Source: Vibrio porteresiae DSM 19223 (GTDB taxonomy: Bacteria > Pseudomonadota > Gammaproteobacteria > Enterobacterales > Vibrionaceae). Taken from it: DNA of 64,000 bases. The translations under genes and the position numbers were made by a program. The first letter of the stretch is position 1; each line of letters opens with the position of its first letter. The notes below the pieces were generated by a model. That model saw nothing but the letters and a program-made list of their open reading frames with translations. It had not been told where the DNA came from and did no database searches. Below, piece by piece: positions 1-8,279 of the stretch. The stretch spans positions 1,612,001-1,676,000 of the forward strand of contig NZ_AP024896.1 in NCBI RefSeq assembly GCF_024347055.1. Reading direction: 5' to 3'.

Positions 1-1
1 T

Positions 2-2581
2 AATATCTTGGGTCAGATGACGCAGTCAGAAAAATTCAACTATATTCACGTCGATAGCGGCTACCTGTTTCGTCCTAATGATCGCTTAGGTTTACCCGGA
101 ACCAACTCGGTAGACTCATCAATGGGTATTCGTGTCAAATCCACCAAACTTCTTTATGGTGCGAGCTACCCTTCACAAACGGCAGCTGCCGCGTCTTGGA
201 GCATCAACCGCGTTAAAGAGCTGGGTTTGGCTTTAGGCTATGAAACTCGCATGTCTGGTTCGGAGCACTTTCTCTCTCCCGTGGTGAATATGTACCGAAC
301 TCCGTTTGGTGGGCGTAACGCCGAAACCATCTGTGGTGAAGACCCGTTCCTCTGTGCAGTATTGGCCCCTGCACTAACCAATGCTGTACAAAAACAAGGC
401 GTTGTTGCCACTGTGAAACACTGGCTTGCCAATGAACAAGAAGCCAACCGCTACAATCTTGATGTACAAATGGAAGCGCGCCCGATGCGTGAAATCTACA
501 TGCCAGCGTTTGAATCCTTAGTGAAAAATGCCAGTGTTGGCGCCGTCATGTGTGGCTTTAACTACATCAATGGCGTGCAAGCATGTTCCAACCATTTCCT
601 CATTACTGATGTTTTAAAGGGCGAATGGGGCTTTAAAGGTTACGTCTCATCGGACTTCAACTCGATCATCAGCGCCTATGATGCCGCCTACGCTGGAACC
701 GACCTTGATCAGCCTAGTGGCTACTATTTCCGCGAGAAAAAGCTCACTCCGTATCTAGAAGATGGCACGCTAACGCAAAATGTCATCGACAACAAAGTTC
801 GCCGCAATCTGCGCGCTCTATTTGACTATGGTTTCGACCAAACTGTGTATGATGCTCAAACGCTAGATAACCCCGAACACGGTGAAGATGCATCGCTCGA
901 TCTCGCACGTGAAAGTATCGTGTTGCTGAAAAACCAAGGCGCTCAAGGCGGGACTGGCGGTCTGTTACCACTGAGCAAAAATGCAACAATTGCGGTCATT
1001 GGTGACGGGGCAATCAACGCGCCAAGTTCACCTTTTGGTACGCCTTATTCTGTTCCTCAATCTGGTTATGTAACCGAATTGGCGGGTCTGCAAGATATCA
1101 ACTATTCGGCCGACAACGTCACTTTTATTAGTGCTATGTCACTGACACCATCAGCGACGACTTGGTATCAACCAGACTGTACTGATGATTGTGAAACAGG
1201 TTTGCAAGTCGAGTACTTCGATAACAATGAACTGAGCGGTGAGCCTGTTCAAACCAGTACCGAGCAAGTAGCTAACTTTGACTGGGACGACCTGACCAAC
1301 ACTGATTCAGAAGGAAGTCACGACTTAGATAATGTTGATCCTTCAGTTGGCTCATTTGGCTTGCGTATTACTGGTCAAATCAAACCGACCATTTCCGGTC
1401 GACAGGTCATCAAAGTCAAAGCAGATGGTCCATTTACCCTCTATTTGGATGGCGAGCAGATTTTGACCTTCGATGGTGTGCCAAAAGCAACCGACTTGAT
1501 CGATGCTGTTCCTCTATCAGTGAAAACCAAGAAGCTGCAAGCGGGTAAACTGTATACCGTGAAACTAGAGTATAACCGCACGCGTCTATTTACTCCTTAT
1601 TACGGTAGTATTCGTGGTCTACAAATGAGCTGGGCCTCACTTGAAGTGCCAGACAATATTGGGGATTACGATGCGGTCGTCGCGATTGTTGGTCGTAACT
1701 ACGAAACAGAAGGTGAAACACTCGATCACGATTACACCCTTCCCGATCGCCAAGGTTACATGCTAGAAAAACTCACCAAAGCAAACCCGAACACGATTGT
1801 GGTCATGCACGGTGGTAGCGCTATGTTAATGGAACCGTGGATCCAAGATGCAGGCGCAGCGCTTCATGCTTGGTACAGTGGTCAATTCGGTGGTCAAGCA
1901 CTTGCTGAGATTCTTTATGGCGATGTTAACCCATCAGGTCGCTTGCCAATCACTATAGATAAGTATGTGAAATATAACCCAAGTTATGCTTCTTATTCTG
2001 ATCCAGATGATTACTTAGGTGACGATGCGAAAACCACTATGGTCTACAGCGAAGGCCTCAACATGGGTTACCGTGGTTATCAATCAAGCCAGCATAAACC
2101 GCTCTACCCATTTGGCTTTGGTTTAAGCTATACCGACTTCTCATTCAGCAATCTGAAGTTGTCATCCAACACCATCACTCGTGACGGCATTATTTACGCA
2201 ACCGTAACGGTAACCAATACAGGTGGTAATGCAGGTTATGAAGTGGCTCAGCTTTATGTTCAACCGATCAATCCAGAAGTGGAACGTCCTGATCATGAAC
2301 TGAAAGGCTTTAGCAAAGTGTACTTAGAAGCAGGGGAAAGCAAGCAAGTGACGATTCCACTAAATGCTCGTTCATTCTCTTACTACAAACAAAGTGATAA
2401 TACTTGGACTATCCCAGAAAACGCGCAGTTTAATGTCTTGGTCGGCGGCAGCTCTGACGACTTAGATACCTCTGCTTCTATTTCGGCACCAAATGCAATC
2501 GCCGTAAGTACCACGGTTTCGAATCCGTTACCGACACCAGTACAAAATGCCGTACAAGTCGCGGATGACGAAGCGTACTAA
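2..2581 (+). CDS. Glycoside hydrolase family 3 beta-glucosidase-like enzyme with PA14 domain (5' partial)
   Basis: Hydrolyses terminal beta-linked sugars from oligosaccharides; the exact substrate cannot be read. The frame is open to the window edge and opens with the GH3 motif NILGQMTQSEK, so the true start and any signal peptide lie upstream. The N-terminal (beta/alpha) barrel carries RNAETICGEDPFL and the nucleophile loop GYVSSDFNS, with the catalytic Asp near nt 653. A PA14 carbohydrate-binding domain (about nt 1190-1650) is inserted in the alpha/beta sandwich domain, which contains the likely acid/base Glu in ETEGETLDHDY. A fibronectin-III-like domain (about nt 2150-2490) closes the protein, followed by a short Thr/Pro/Ala-rich tail. 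This barrel, sandwich with PA14 insert, FnIII order is the usual one for PA14-type GH3 enzymes. A terminator follows 86 bases downstream. Confidence 0.93.
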   Translation, partial: NILGQMTQSEKFNYIHVDSGYLFRPNDRLGLPGTNSVDSSMGIRVKSTKLLYGASYPSQTAAAASWSINRVKELGLALGYETRMSGSEHFLSPVVNMYRTPFGGRNAETICGEDPFLCAVLAPALTNAVQKQGVVATVKHWLANEQEANRYNLDVQMEARPMREIYMPAFESLVKNASVGAVMCGFNYINGVQACSNHFLITDVLKGEWGFKGYVSSDFNSIISAYDAAYAGTDLDQPSGYYFREKKLTPYLEDGTLTQNVIDNKVRRNLRALFDYGFDQTVYDAQTLDNPEHGEDASLDLARESIVLLKNQGAQGGTGGLLPLSKNATIAVIGDGAINAPSSPFGTPYSVPQSGYVTELAGLQDINYSADNVTFISAMSLTPSATTWYQPDCTDDCETGLQVEYFDNNELSGEPVQTSTEQVANFDWDDLTNTDSEGSHDLDNVDPSVGSFGLRITGQIKPTISGRQVIKVKADGPFTLYLDGEQILTFDGVPKATDLIDAVPLSVKTKKLQAGKLYTVKLEYNRTRLFTPYYGSIRGLQMSWASLEVPDNIGDYDAVVAIVGRNYETEGETLDHDYTLPDRQGYMLEKLTKANPNTIVVMHGGSAMLMEPWIQDAGAALHAWYSGQFGGQALAEILYGDVNPSGRLPITIDKYVKYNPSYASYSDPDDYLGDDAKTTMVYSEGLNMGYRGYQSSQHKPLYPFGFGLSYTDFSFSNLKLSSNTITRDGIIYATVTVTNTGGNAGYEVAQLYVQPINPEVERPDHELKGFSKVYLEAGESKQVTIPLNARSFSYYKQSDNTWTIPENAQFNVLVGGSSDDLDTSASISAPNAIAVSTTVSNPLPTPVQNAVQVADDEAY

Positions 2582-2666
2582 CTGGCAACTTGTATTTAAC
2601 GTCTGACTAAGAGCCACGTAGCACTTAGTTACAGGTGAGTATCATCACCTCGGTGACATCTTATAT

Positions 2667-2692
2667 AGCCTCCAGCCATGGAGGCTTTTTTT
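2667..2692 (+). terminator. Intrinsic terminator after the GH3 gene
   Basis: AGCCTCC and GGAGGCT form a 7-bp stem around a short CAGCCATG-region loop, followed by seven T residues. It closes the GH3 transcript. Confidence 0.85.
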
Positions 2693-2847
2693 CCATTTTA
2701 GAAGCTCTACCAATTATGGGCTAATTTCAATTTCCTTTAATTCCTTAGACTAGAATTAGCCATAAACCAAGTTCGTTAATGGGCATCGTGAATGCTTGCG
2801 GTTAAACGATCCGACGGTCTGCCAATACATGGAGCTAGCTAACTTTT

Positions 2848-4326
2848 ATGTCATCCTATCTATCTGAGTTAAAAAAGGACTTTTCCTTTCAGATGAAAAC
2901 TGCAGTCATCCTAGTCCCGATGGCCGCTTTGACTTTTATCTACATGTTTTTATACGGTTTCTCGGCGATCGATCTTATGATTAACATCGTGCTGAGCATC
3001 ATTATTATCGCGCTTAATCAACCTCGGTTTCGCTTGATTAATGCTTTCCTATTGTATGGTTTTGTCGCGATGCATATCGACCAGTCACACGGTCTTACTA
3101 TGTTGCATTTTGAAGTTTTTATTTTGCTCGGTTTGCTGATGATATATAACGATTGGATGATGATTCTGTCTAACCTAATCGCCGCCGCCATACATCACTT
3201 TCTTTTCTACTACCTTCAATCAACAGGCTATAACTTATTTATTTTTGATCACCATTTAACGATTTGGCTCCCTATTGAGCACTGTCTCTATGCAGGCTTG
3301 CTGGCTGTTATCGCGATGTACAGCTGTTTTATGAACGGACTCAATATACAGCGCCGTCAGTATGTTGCAGGTATGCTTGATAAAATCGTTGAAGGAGATC
3401 GTTTAAACTTAAAAGTGACGTTGAATTCCATTGATGATGAATTTTGTCATAAGTTTGATCAGATTATCCGCCAGCTACAAGAATCAACTGCATCTAACCA
3501 ACAAATGATTGAAAAACTGCATCGTATTTCTGATAGCTCAGTGGAAAGCACAAAAATAATCCACAACAAAATTCAAGAAAATACGCAAAATACCGAACTT
3601 GTTGCTTCAGCCGCTGAGGAAATTGGCATTTCTTTTAATGAAGTCGACAATAACATTCATCAGTGCAAGACCGAGCTTGAAAATGCCACTCAATTGAATA
3701 AACAAGTGGTCAGCAGTTCGAAAACATGTGCCGATAATATCCGTGCACTGGGTGGTTTGCTCAAAACCACCACAGGTAATATTGAACGTGTGGTGCAAGA
3801 AACCAAGAATGTTCATGTCATTTTGAAAAACATCCGCGATATTTCCGAACAAACCAACTTGCTCGCCCTCAACGCCTCAATTGAAGCAGCACGAGCCGGG
3901 GAAGCGGGACGTGGCTTTGCCGTGGTGGCGGATGAAGTTCGCGCCTTATCTTTGCGCACAAATGCAAGTGTCGAACAAATAACAGAAACACTCTCATCAC
4001 TGGATAAAAACGTCCAAGTGGCAACCGATGGCATGGCGCATGTTAATGAAGTATCCACCAGCTTAAACAACCAAATTCAATTGATTCAAACCTCGATTAG
4101 TCAGTCTAGCCACCACACCGTTGGTATCAATGATCAAATGTATCAAATTTCCTCATCTGTCACTGAGCAAACCCATGCCCTTAGTCAAGTGAACGAAAAC
4201 ATCATCAATGTGAATGACGTATCGAAAATGATATTCAATGAAGTTGAACGCCAAAGCAAAAATATTCAGGAACTGCAAACTGAGATGATTCGACTCAAAG
4301 AATCGGGAAATAAATTTATTATTTAA
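2848..4326 (+). CDS. Methyl-accepting chemotaxis protein with polytopic membrane sensor
   Basis: Chemoreceptor that controls the CheA kinase through its cytoplasmic coiled-coil domain. Residues 1-170 are strongly hydrophobic with about six membrane helices and no periplasmic Cache or four-helix-bundle domain, so the signal is probably sensed in or at the membrane. Residues about 190-490 form the MCP signalling domain. The conserved hairpin tip reads EQTNLLALNASIEAARAGEA followed by GRGFAVVADEVRALS, near residues 333-370. No C-terminal NWETF-type CheR tether is present. The start has GGAG 13 bases upstream, which is long but acceptable. It sits alone between a terminator and the HD-GYP gene. 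Confidence 0.93.
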   Translation: MSSYLSELKKDFSFQMKTAVILVPMAALTFIYMFLYGFSAIDLMINIVLSIIIIALNQPRFRLINAFLLYGFVAMHIDQSHGLTMLHFEVFILLGLLMIYNDWMMILSNLIAAAIHHFLFYYLQSTGYNLFIFDHHLTIWLPIEHCLYAGLLAVIAMYSCFMNGLNIQRRQYVAGMLDKIVEGDRLNLKVTLNSIDDEFCHKFDQIIRQLQESTASNQQMIEKLHRISDSSVESTKIIHNKIQENTQNTELVASAAEEIGISFNEVDNNIHQCKTELENATQLNKQVVSSSKTCADNIRALGGLLKTTTGNIERVVQETKNVHVILKNIRDISEQTNLLALNASIEAARAGEAGRGFAVVADEVRALSLRTNASVEQITETLSSLDKNVQVATDGMAHVNEVSTSLNNQIQLIQTSISQSSHHTVGINDQMYQISSSVTEQTHALSQVNENIINVNDVSKMIFNEVERQSKNIQELQTEMIRLKESGNKFII

Positions 4327-4686
4327 ATCATGATTGAGTTCTCTCACGAATTGGCTTAATTACTACAGCCACTTCTGCTGAGAGAACTTTTTAACAACCG
4401 CAAATGCCTCATAAGGCAAATCTGAGAGATCAACTACTTTTATTTTTCTTCGATATTGCTTCCCAAGCCAATCAAATTCTATCAATACGCATTCAGTATC
4501 ATTACATAAATGATAACTAGCGCACTGTATTTTCCCTCGATTTCTCTTTTGATTAACTTATCTTCATCGCAAATCCACACCACCGCAGGTAAATAAGCTC
4601 ACTAGGGGCAATCGAAATGAGGGGATGCCTTGTCGTTAACACTAACGCTGGTGCATTACGTAATGGATACATCAAGGATGGTTGTT
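4327..4686. other. Intergenic region with a possible decayed reverse-strand reading frame
   Basis: A 360-base gap between the chemoreceptor and HD-GYP genes. On the minus strand a frame with no ATG, GTG or TTG near its start runs from about 4551 to a TAG at 4363 (63 codons, including IEFDWLGKQYRRK). It could be the tail of a lost gene or chance. The promoter of the HD-GYP gene should lie in the right half. Confidence 0.4.
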
Positions 4687-7600
4687 ATGTTCGATGAGTT
4701 AAAGCAAACAAAATTCAGTATAAAAGTCACCGTGTTAACTCTGTTTATCACCCTGTCTGCCATCATTGTTGGGATTGCATTAGGTTTGCAGTTTTACTTT
4801 TCGCAATCTCTGGCAAAAGATTCAGCTCAAACCCTGTTTAACCATACGGCTGCAAATGTCAGCGAGAAAATCGCCACTATTGATAGAGAAAGCAGTTCGG
4901 TCGTCTCGCTGGTTAGCCAGTTTCCCAATATTGATAGCATTCCTGGTAACGATGCCATCCGTCCCATCATTCCGGTCATGGCGAAAGTGATTGAACAACG
5001 CCCATATCTTTATGCTGTGTATGTCGGCTATAGCAACGGTGATTTTTATGAGCTGATCAATCTGAATAGCGGCTCTTTTCTGCGCACCACAGTGGATGCT
5101 AACGCAAACGAACGCTGGCTGATTCTTTCCATTCAGAATCAGGGTGATAAGCGCCTGCAAACCAACCAATATCTCGATGAACATTTTCAGATATCCCGGC
5201 AAATCGTCAAACCGAGTCAATACTATGCCAACGTTCGCCCATGGTTTCGACAAGCGTTGGCAACCCCTGATGTAACGATTAAAACTCAGCCCTATATTTT
5301 TCATTCAACGCAAACATCTGGCATCACCTTCGCGCAGACAATCCCTCACTCAAACAACGTGTTAGGCGTAGACATATCATTAGCGGAGATGTCTGATTAT
5401 TTGCAAAAAAATCGCCCGATGCAGCAAAGTGAGACGTTCATTTTTGATGCTAATGGCAAGATTTCTGCGCAATCTCAACCCAATATTGCCGCTCCCAAGG
5501 CCATTAAAGTAACTCCAATTCGGTTAAATGAAGCAGAGCGAGATTTTGTTAGTCGTCATAGAACGTTTCGCGTCTCCAATGAATCAGACTGGCCACCGTT
5601 TGATTTTTCTTACAGTGGAGAACCACAAGGCTACTCTGTTGATTTGCTTAAACTGATTGCCCAAAAAACCGGTTTGGAATTTGAGTTCATCAACGGTTAT
5701 AGCTGGGATCAGTTTATGGACCTGTTTAAAAACAATAAGATTGATATCGTCAGTGCGGTTTTTAAATCTCCCTCTCGGGTAGGGCTAGGTGACTTTTCAA
5801 TACCCTACAAAGAGTTAAAAACAGTCGTCGTCACTTCTACCACCTTCTCTCCTAAAGAAAATGATGATTTCAGCGGTAGAACCATCGCGATACCACAAGG
5901 TTGGTCGTTAGCTGAAAAGGTGAAGAGTACCTACCCAAATGCCATCATTCTCTCAGTACCAACCACCATCGCAGCGCTTCAAGCAGTGAGTCAACATCAG
6001 GCGGACATGGCGATTGAGTCTGAATACGTCGCCAAGTACTTTATCGCGTTGTACGGCTTAGAAAACCTTTCTCTTCATGCAGGTCTATCGGCGATGCCGC
6101 TGCAAGGTAACCAAAATCTGCATTTTCTGAGCACATCCGAACAACCACTGCTCACCGAGATCATCAATAAGGCAATCAACTCTCTCACGCCACAAGAGCA
6201 TGAAATGCTGGAAAACAAATGGTTCAATCAGCCCAAAGAGGCGACCATTCAAGCCCGTATTATGGCAGGTCTCGTTCCTACTTCGGCTTTTGTGTCCATC
6301 GCTAAACAGATACGAGGAAACCAAGCTCAGTTATCACAAACCAACATCAACGGACAAAACTACACTCTGTACGTGAACTCTGTGCTGTCGGATAAAGAAG
6401 GAAACTACTATCTCGGCGTGATGGTGCCAACGTCCATCATCCAAACACCTCACTTACAAAAAGTGTATGTTTCTATTGGCATTACATTTATTCTGCTGAT
6501 TCTGCTGTTCCCGATTCTGTACCACTTTGCCAACGCTATCGTGACCCCCATTAGTTCGCTTTCCGTAGAAAACGGCAAGATTCGACATCGAGCATTCTCA
6601 TTTGTAAAAAGAGTGCCGAGCCGGATCAAAGAACTCGACCAACTGTCAGACTCTATCGTCTCTATGGCAAAAGATCTTGAGCAACACCAAGTGCACCAGC
6701 AAGAGTTGCTAGATTCATTTATTCAGCTTATTGCCCAATCGATTGACCAAAAGTCCCCCTACACCGGTGGCCATTGTGCTCGCGTCCCAGAGCTTGCGAT
6801 TATGTTGGCTGAACGCGCGCACAAAAGCCATTTGCCCGCTTTTGAGAACTTCTCTTTTGCCACAGCTGATCAACGGCGTGAATTTGAAATTGCGGCATGG
6901 CTACATGACTGCGGCAAAGTCACCACACCAGAGCACATTATTGATAAAGGCACTAAGCTTGAAACCATTTACAACCGAATTCATGAAGTTCGCACGCGCT
7001 TTGAAGTGCTGTGGCGTGATGCAAAAATCCGCTATCTCGAGCGGCTACTCAAGCAGGATTCAGAGCAAGAAGCGCAGGCCGAATTACAAAAGCGCCAAAC
7101 TGAGCTGACCGAGCAGTTTGCGCTGATTGCCAAAAGTAACGTGGGGACAGAATTTATGGATGAGCAGCGCATTAACGCTATTCGCGCGATAGGCAAACAA
7201 TCCTGGATCCGCCACTTTAGTGACCGCCTTGGTTTGTCTCCAGAGGAAGAAAAGCACCTCGCTAAGATTCCAGAAAAGCCACTGCCAGCGACGGAATATT
7301 TACTCGATGACAAGCAAGAACATATTCTTCCTTGGGTTACCGACCCTCACGCAATTTTGAGTGCGGATATGCACATGAACGTGCCGAAAGTACGCGCTAA
7401 TTTGGGTGAGATATACAATCTCTCGATTCAAAAAGGCACTCTGACCGATTCTGATCGTTACCGGATTAACGAGCACATCATCGCGACCATTCATATGTTG
7501 GAATCTCTTCCCTTACCCAAAGAGCTATCGCGCGTTCCCGAAATCGCCGGAGGTCACCACGAAACCCTGATTGGGACTGGGTATCCGAAAAAGCTCACCG

Positions 7601-7860
7601 CCAAAGAGCTATCGATTGAAGCCAGAATCTTGGCCATCGCTGATGTTTTTGAAGCCCTTACCGCCTCTGACAGGCCATACAAAAAAGCCAAAACACTCAG
7701 TCAATCAATTGATATTTTAGCCAAAATGGTGAAAGACCAGCATCTAGACGCTGACCTATTCAAACTGCTCCTCACTAGTGGGATTTATCAAGAATACGCC
7801 ACCCGCTTTTTAGCGCCAGAACAAATCGATAAGATTGAGGAGAGCAAATATCTCTACTAA
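4687..7860 (+). CDS. HD-GYP c-di-GMP phosphodiesterase with dCache and nested periplasmic binding domain
   Basis: Membrane sensor expected to hydrolyse cyclic di-GMP in response to an extracytoplasmic ligand. The start at 4687 is chosen because AAGG lies 9 bases upstream and the product then opens MFDELKQTKF before the first membrane helix; in-frame starts at 4630, 4663 and 4678 are weaker. Residues about 40-280 resemble the first part of a dCache domain. About 286-510 is a family 3 solute-binding domain (ESDWPPFDF, GYSVDLLKLIAQKTGLEFEF, DIVSAVFKSPSR). About 524-590 resumes dCache-like sequence (GNYYLGVMVPTS). The second membrane helix is about 594-618. The HD motif (AAWLHDCGKV, residue about 740) and GGHHETLIGTGYP (about 955-967) with IADVFEALTASDRPYK show an intact HD-GYP site, separated by about 170 charged residues. 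Confidence 0.9.
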   Translation: MFDELKQTKFSIKVTVLTLFITLSAIIVGIALGLQFYFSQSLAKDSAQTLFNHTAANVSEKIATIDRESSSVVSLVSQFPNIDSIPGNDAIRPIIPVMAKVIEQRPYLYAVYVGYSNGDFYELINLNSGSFLRTTVDANANERWLILSIQNQGDKRLQTNQYLDEHFQISRQIVKPSQYYANVRPWFRQALATPDVTIKTQPYIFHSTQTSGITFAQTIPHSNNVLGVDISLAEMSDYLQKNRPMQQSETFIFDANGKISAQSQPNIAAPKAIKVTPIRLNEAERDFVSRHRTFRVSNESDWPPFDFSYSGEPQGYSVDLLKLIAQKTGLEFEFINGYSWDQFMDLFKNNKIDIVSAVFKSPSRVGLGDFSIPYKELKTVVVTSTTFSPKENDDFSGRTIAIPQGWSLAEKVKSTYPNAIILSVPTTIAALQAVSQHQADMAIESEYVAKYFIALYGLENLSLHAGLSAMPLQGNQNLHFLSTSEQPLLTEIINKAINSLTPQEHEMLENKWFNQPKEATIQARIMAGLVPTSAFVSIAKQIRGNQAQLSQTNINGQNYTLYVNSVLSDKEGNYYLGVMVPTSIIQTPHLQKVYVSIGITFILLILLFPILYHFANAIVTPISSLSVENGKIRHRAFSFVKRVPSRIKELDQLSDSIVSMAKDLEQHQVHQQELLDSFIQLIAQSIDQKSPYTGGHCARVPELAIMLAERAHKSHLPAFENFSFATADQRREFEIAAWLHDCGKVTTPEHIIDKGTKLETIYNRIHEVRTRFEVLWRDAKIRYLERLLKQDSEQEAQAELQKRQTELTEQFALIAKSNVGTEFMDEQRINAIRAIGKQSWIRHFSDRLGLSPEEEKHLAKIPEKPLPATEYLLDDKQEHILPWVTDPHAILSADMHMNVPKVRANLGEIYNLSIQKGTLTDSDRYRINEHIIATIHMLESLPLPKELSRVPEIAGGHHETLIGTGYPKKLTAKELSIEARILAIADVFEALTASDRPYKKAKTLSQSIDILAKMVKDQHLDADLFKLLLTSGIYQEYATRFLAPEQIDKIEESKYLY

Positions 7861-8279
7861 GAGACGTAGCTCACGCGTATTTAGCGACCATAAGAAAGCT
7901 CACAAAAACATTCCGTCTTGGTAATGTGTACTTTCGTTATTTTGCAGGCTTACGTAACAGAAGTAACAATGGCAGCATCAGATAGAAGTCCATCAGGGAA
8001 ACTAAGGTCATAGCCTGCTGATTAGCGATACAATTTAAGTGCTCTAAATCTGCAGATGTACTCTTACCAAACTGCCCTAAAACCAGAACAGCAAGCAGTC
8101 GAACGATAATAATTTCATAGCTTTTAAGCGAATTCCGCGACTCACCGAAATCCAACCAGAACAGGAAATAGCCAACTTTAATATTTCATTAGCTAGGCCA
8201 CCTAGCAACAAAAAAGCTACAGAATGACACTCTCTGTAGCCTTTCATTACAACAACTTAGCTCGTGATTGACTTGCTGA
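7861..8279. other. Intergenic region with a weak reverse-strand small ORF
   Basis: Convergent gap between the HD-GYP gene and the lipoprotein GH3 gene. A minus-strand open frame (stop at 7937, open back to 8185) encodes a hydrophobic stretch with LAVLVLGQF and LMLPLLLLL, but its only usable start is a TTG at 8155 without a ribosome binding site. It may be a small membrane protein or a remnant. A strong terminator at 8209-8242 belongs to the GH3 gene. Confidence 0.3.
8209..8242 (-). terminator. Intrinsic terminator of the lipoprotein GH3 gene
   Basis: On the minus strand GCTACAGA and TCTGTAGC pair around a 10-base loop and are followed by six T residues, 37 bases past the GH3 stop codon. Confidence 0.88.

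Noticed and set aside
7937..8155. 72-codon hydrophobic minus-strand ORF
   Set aside because: Only a TTG start without ribosome binding site and a stop shortly upstream; could be a remnant, not supportable as a gene.
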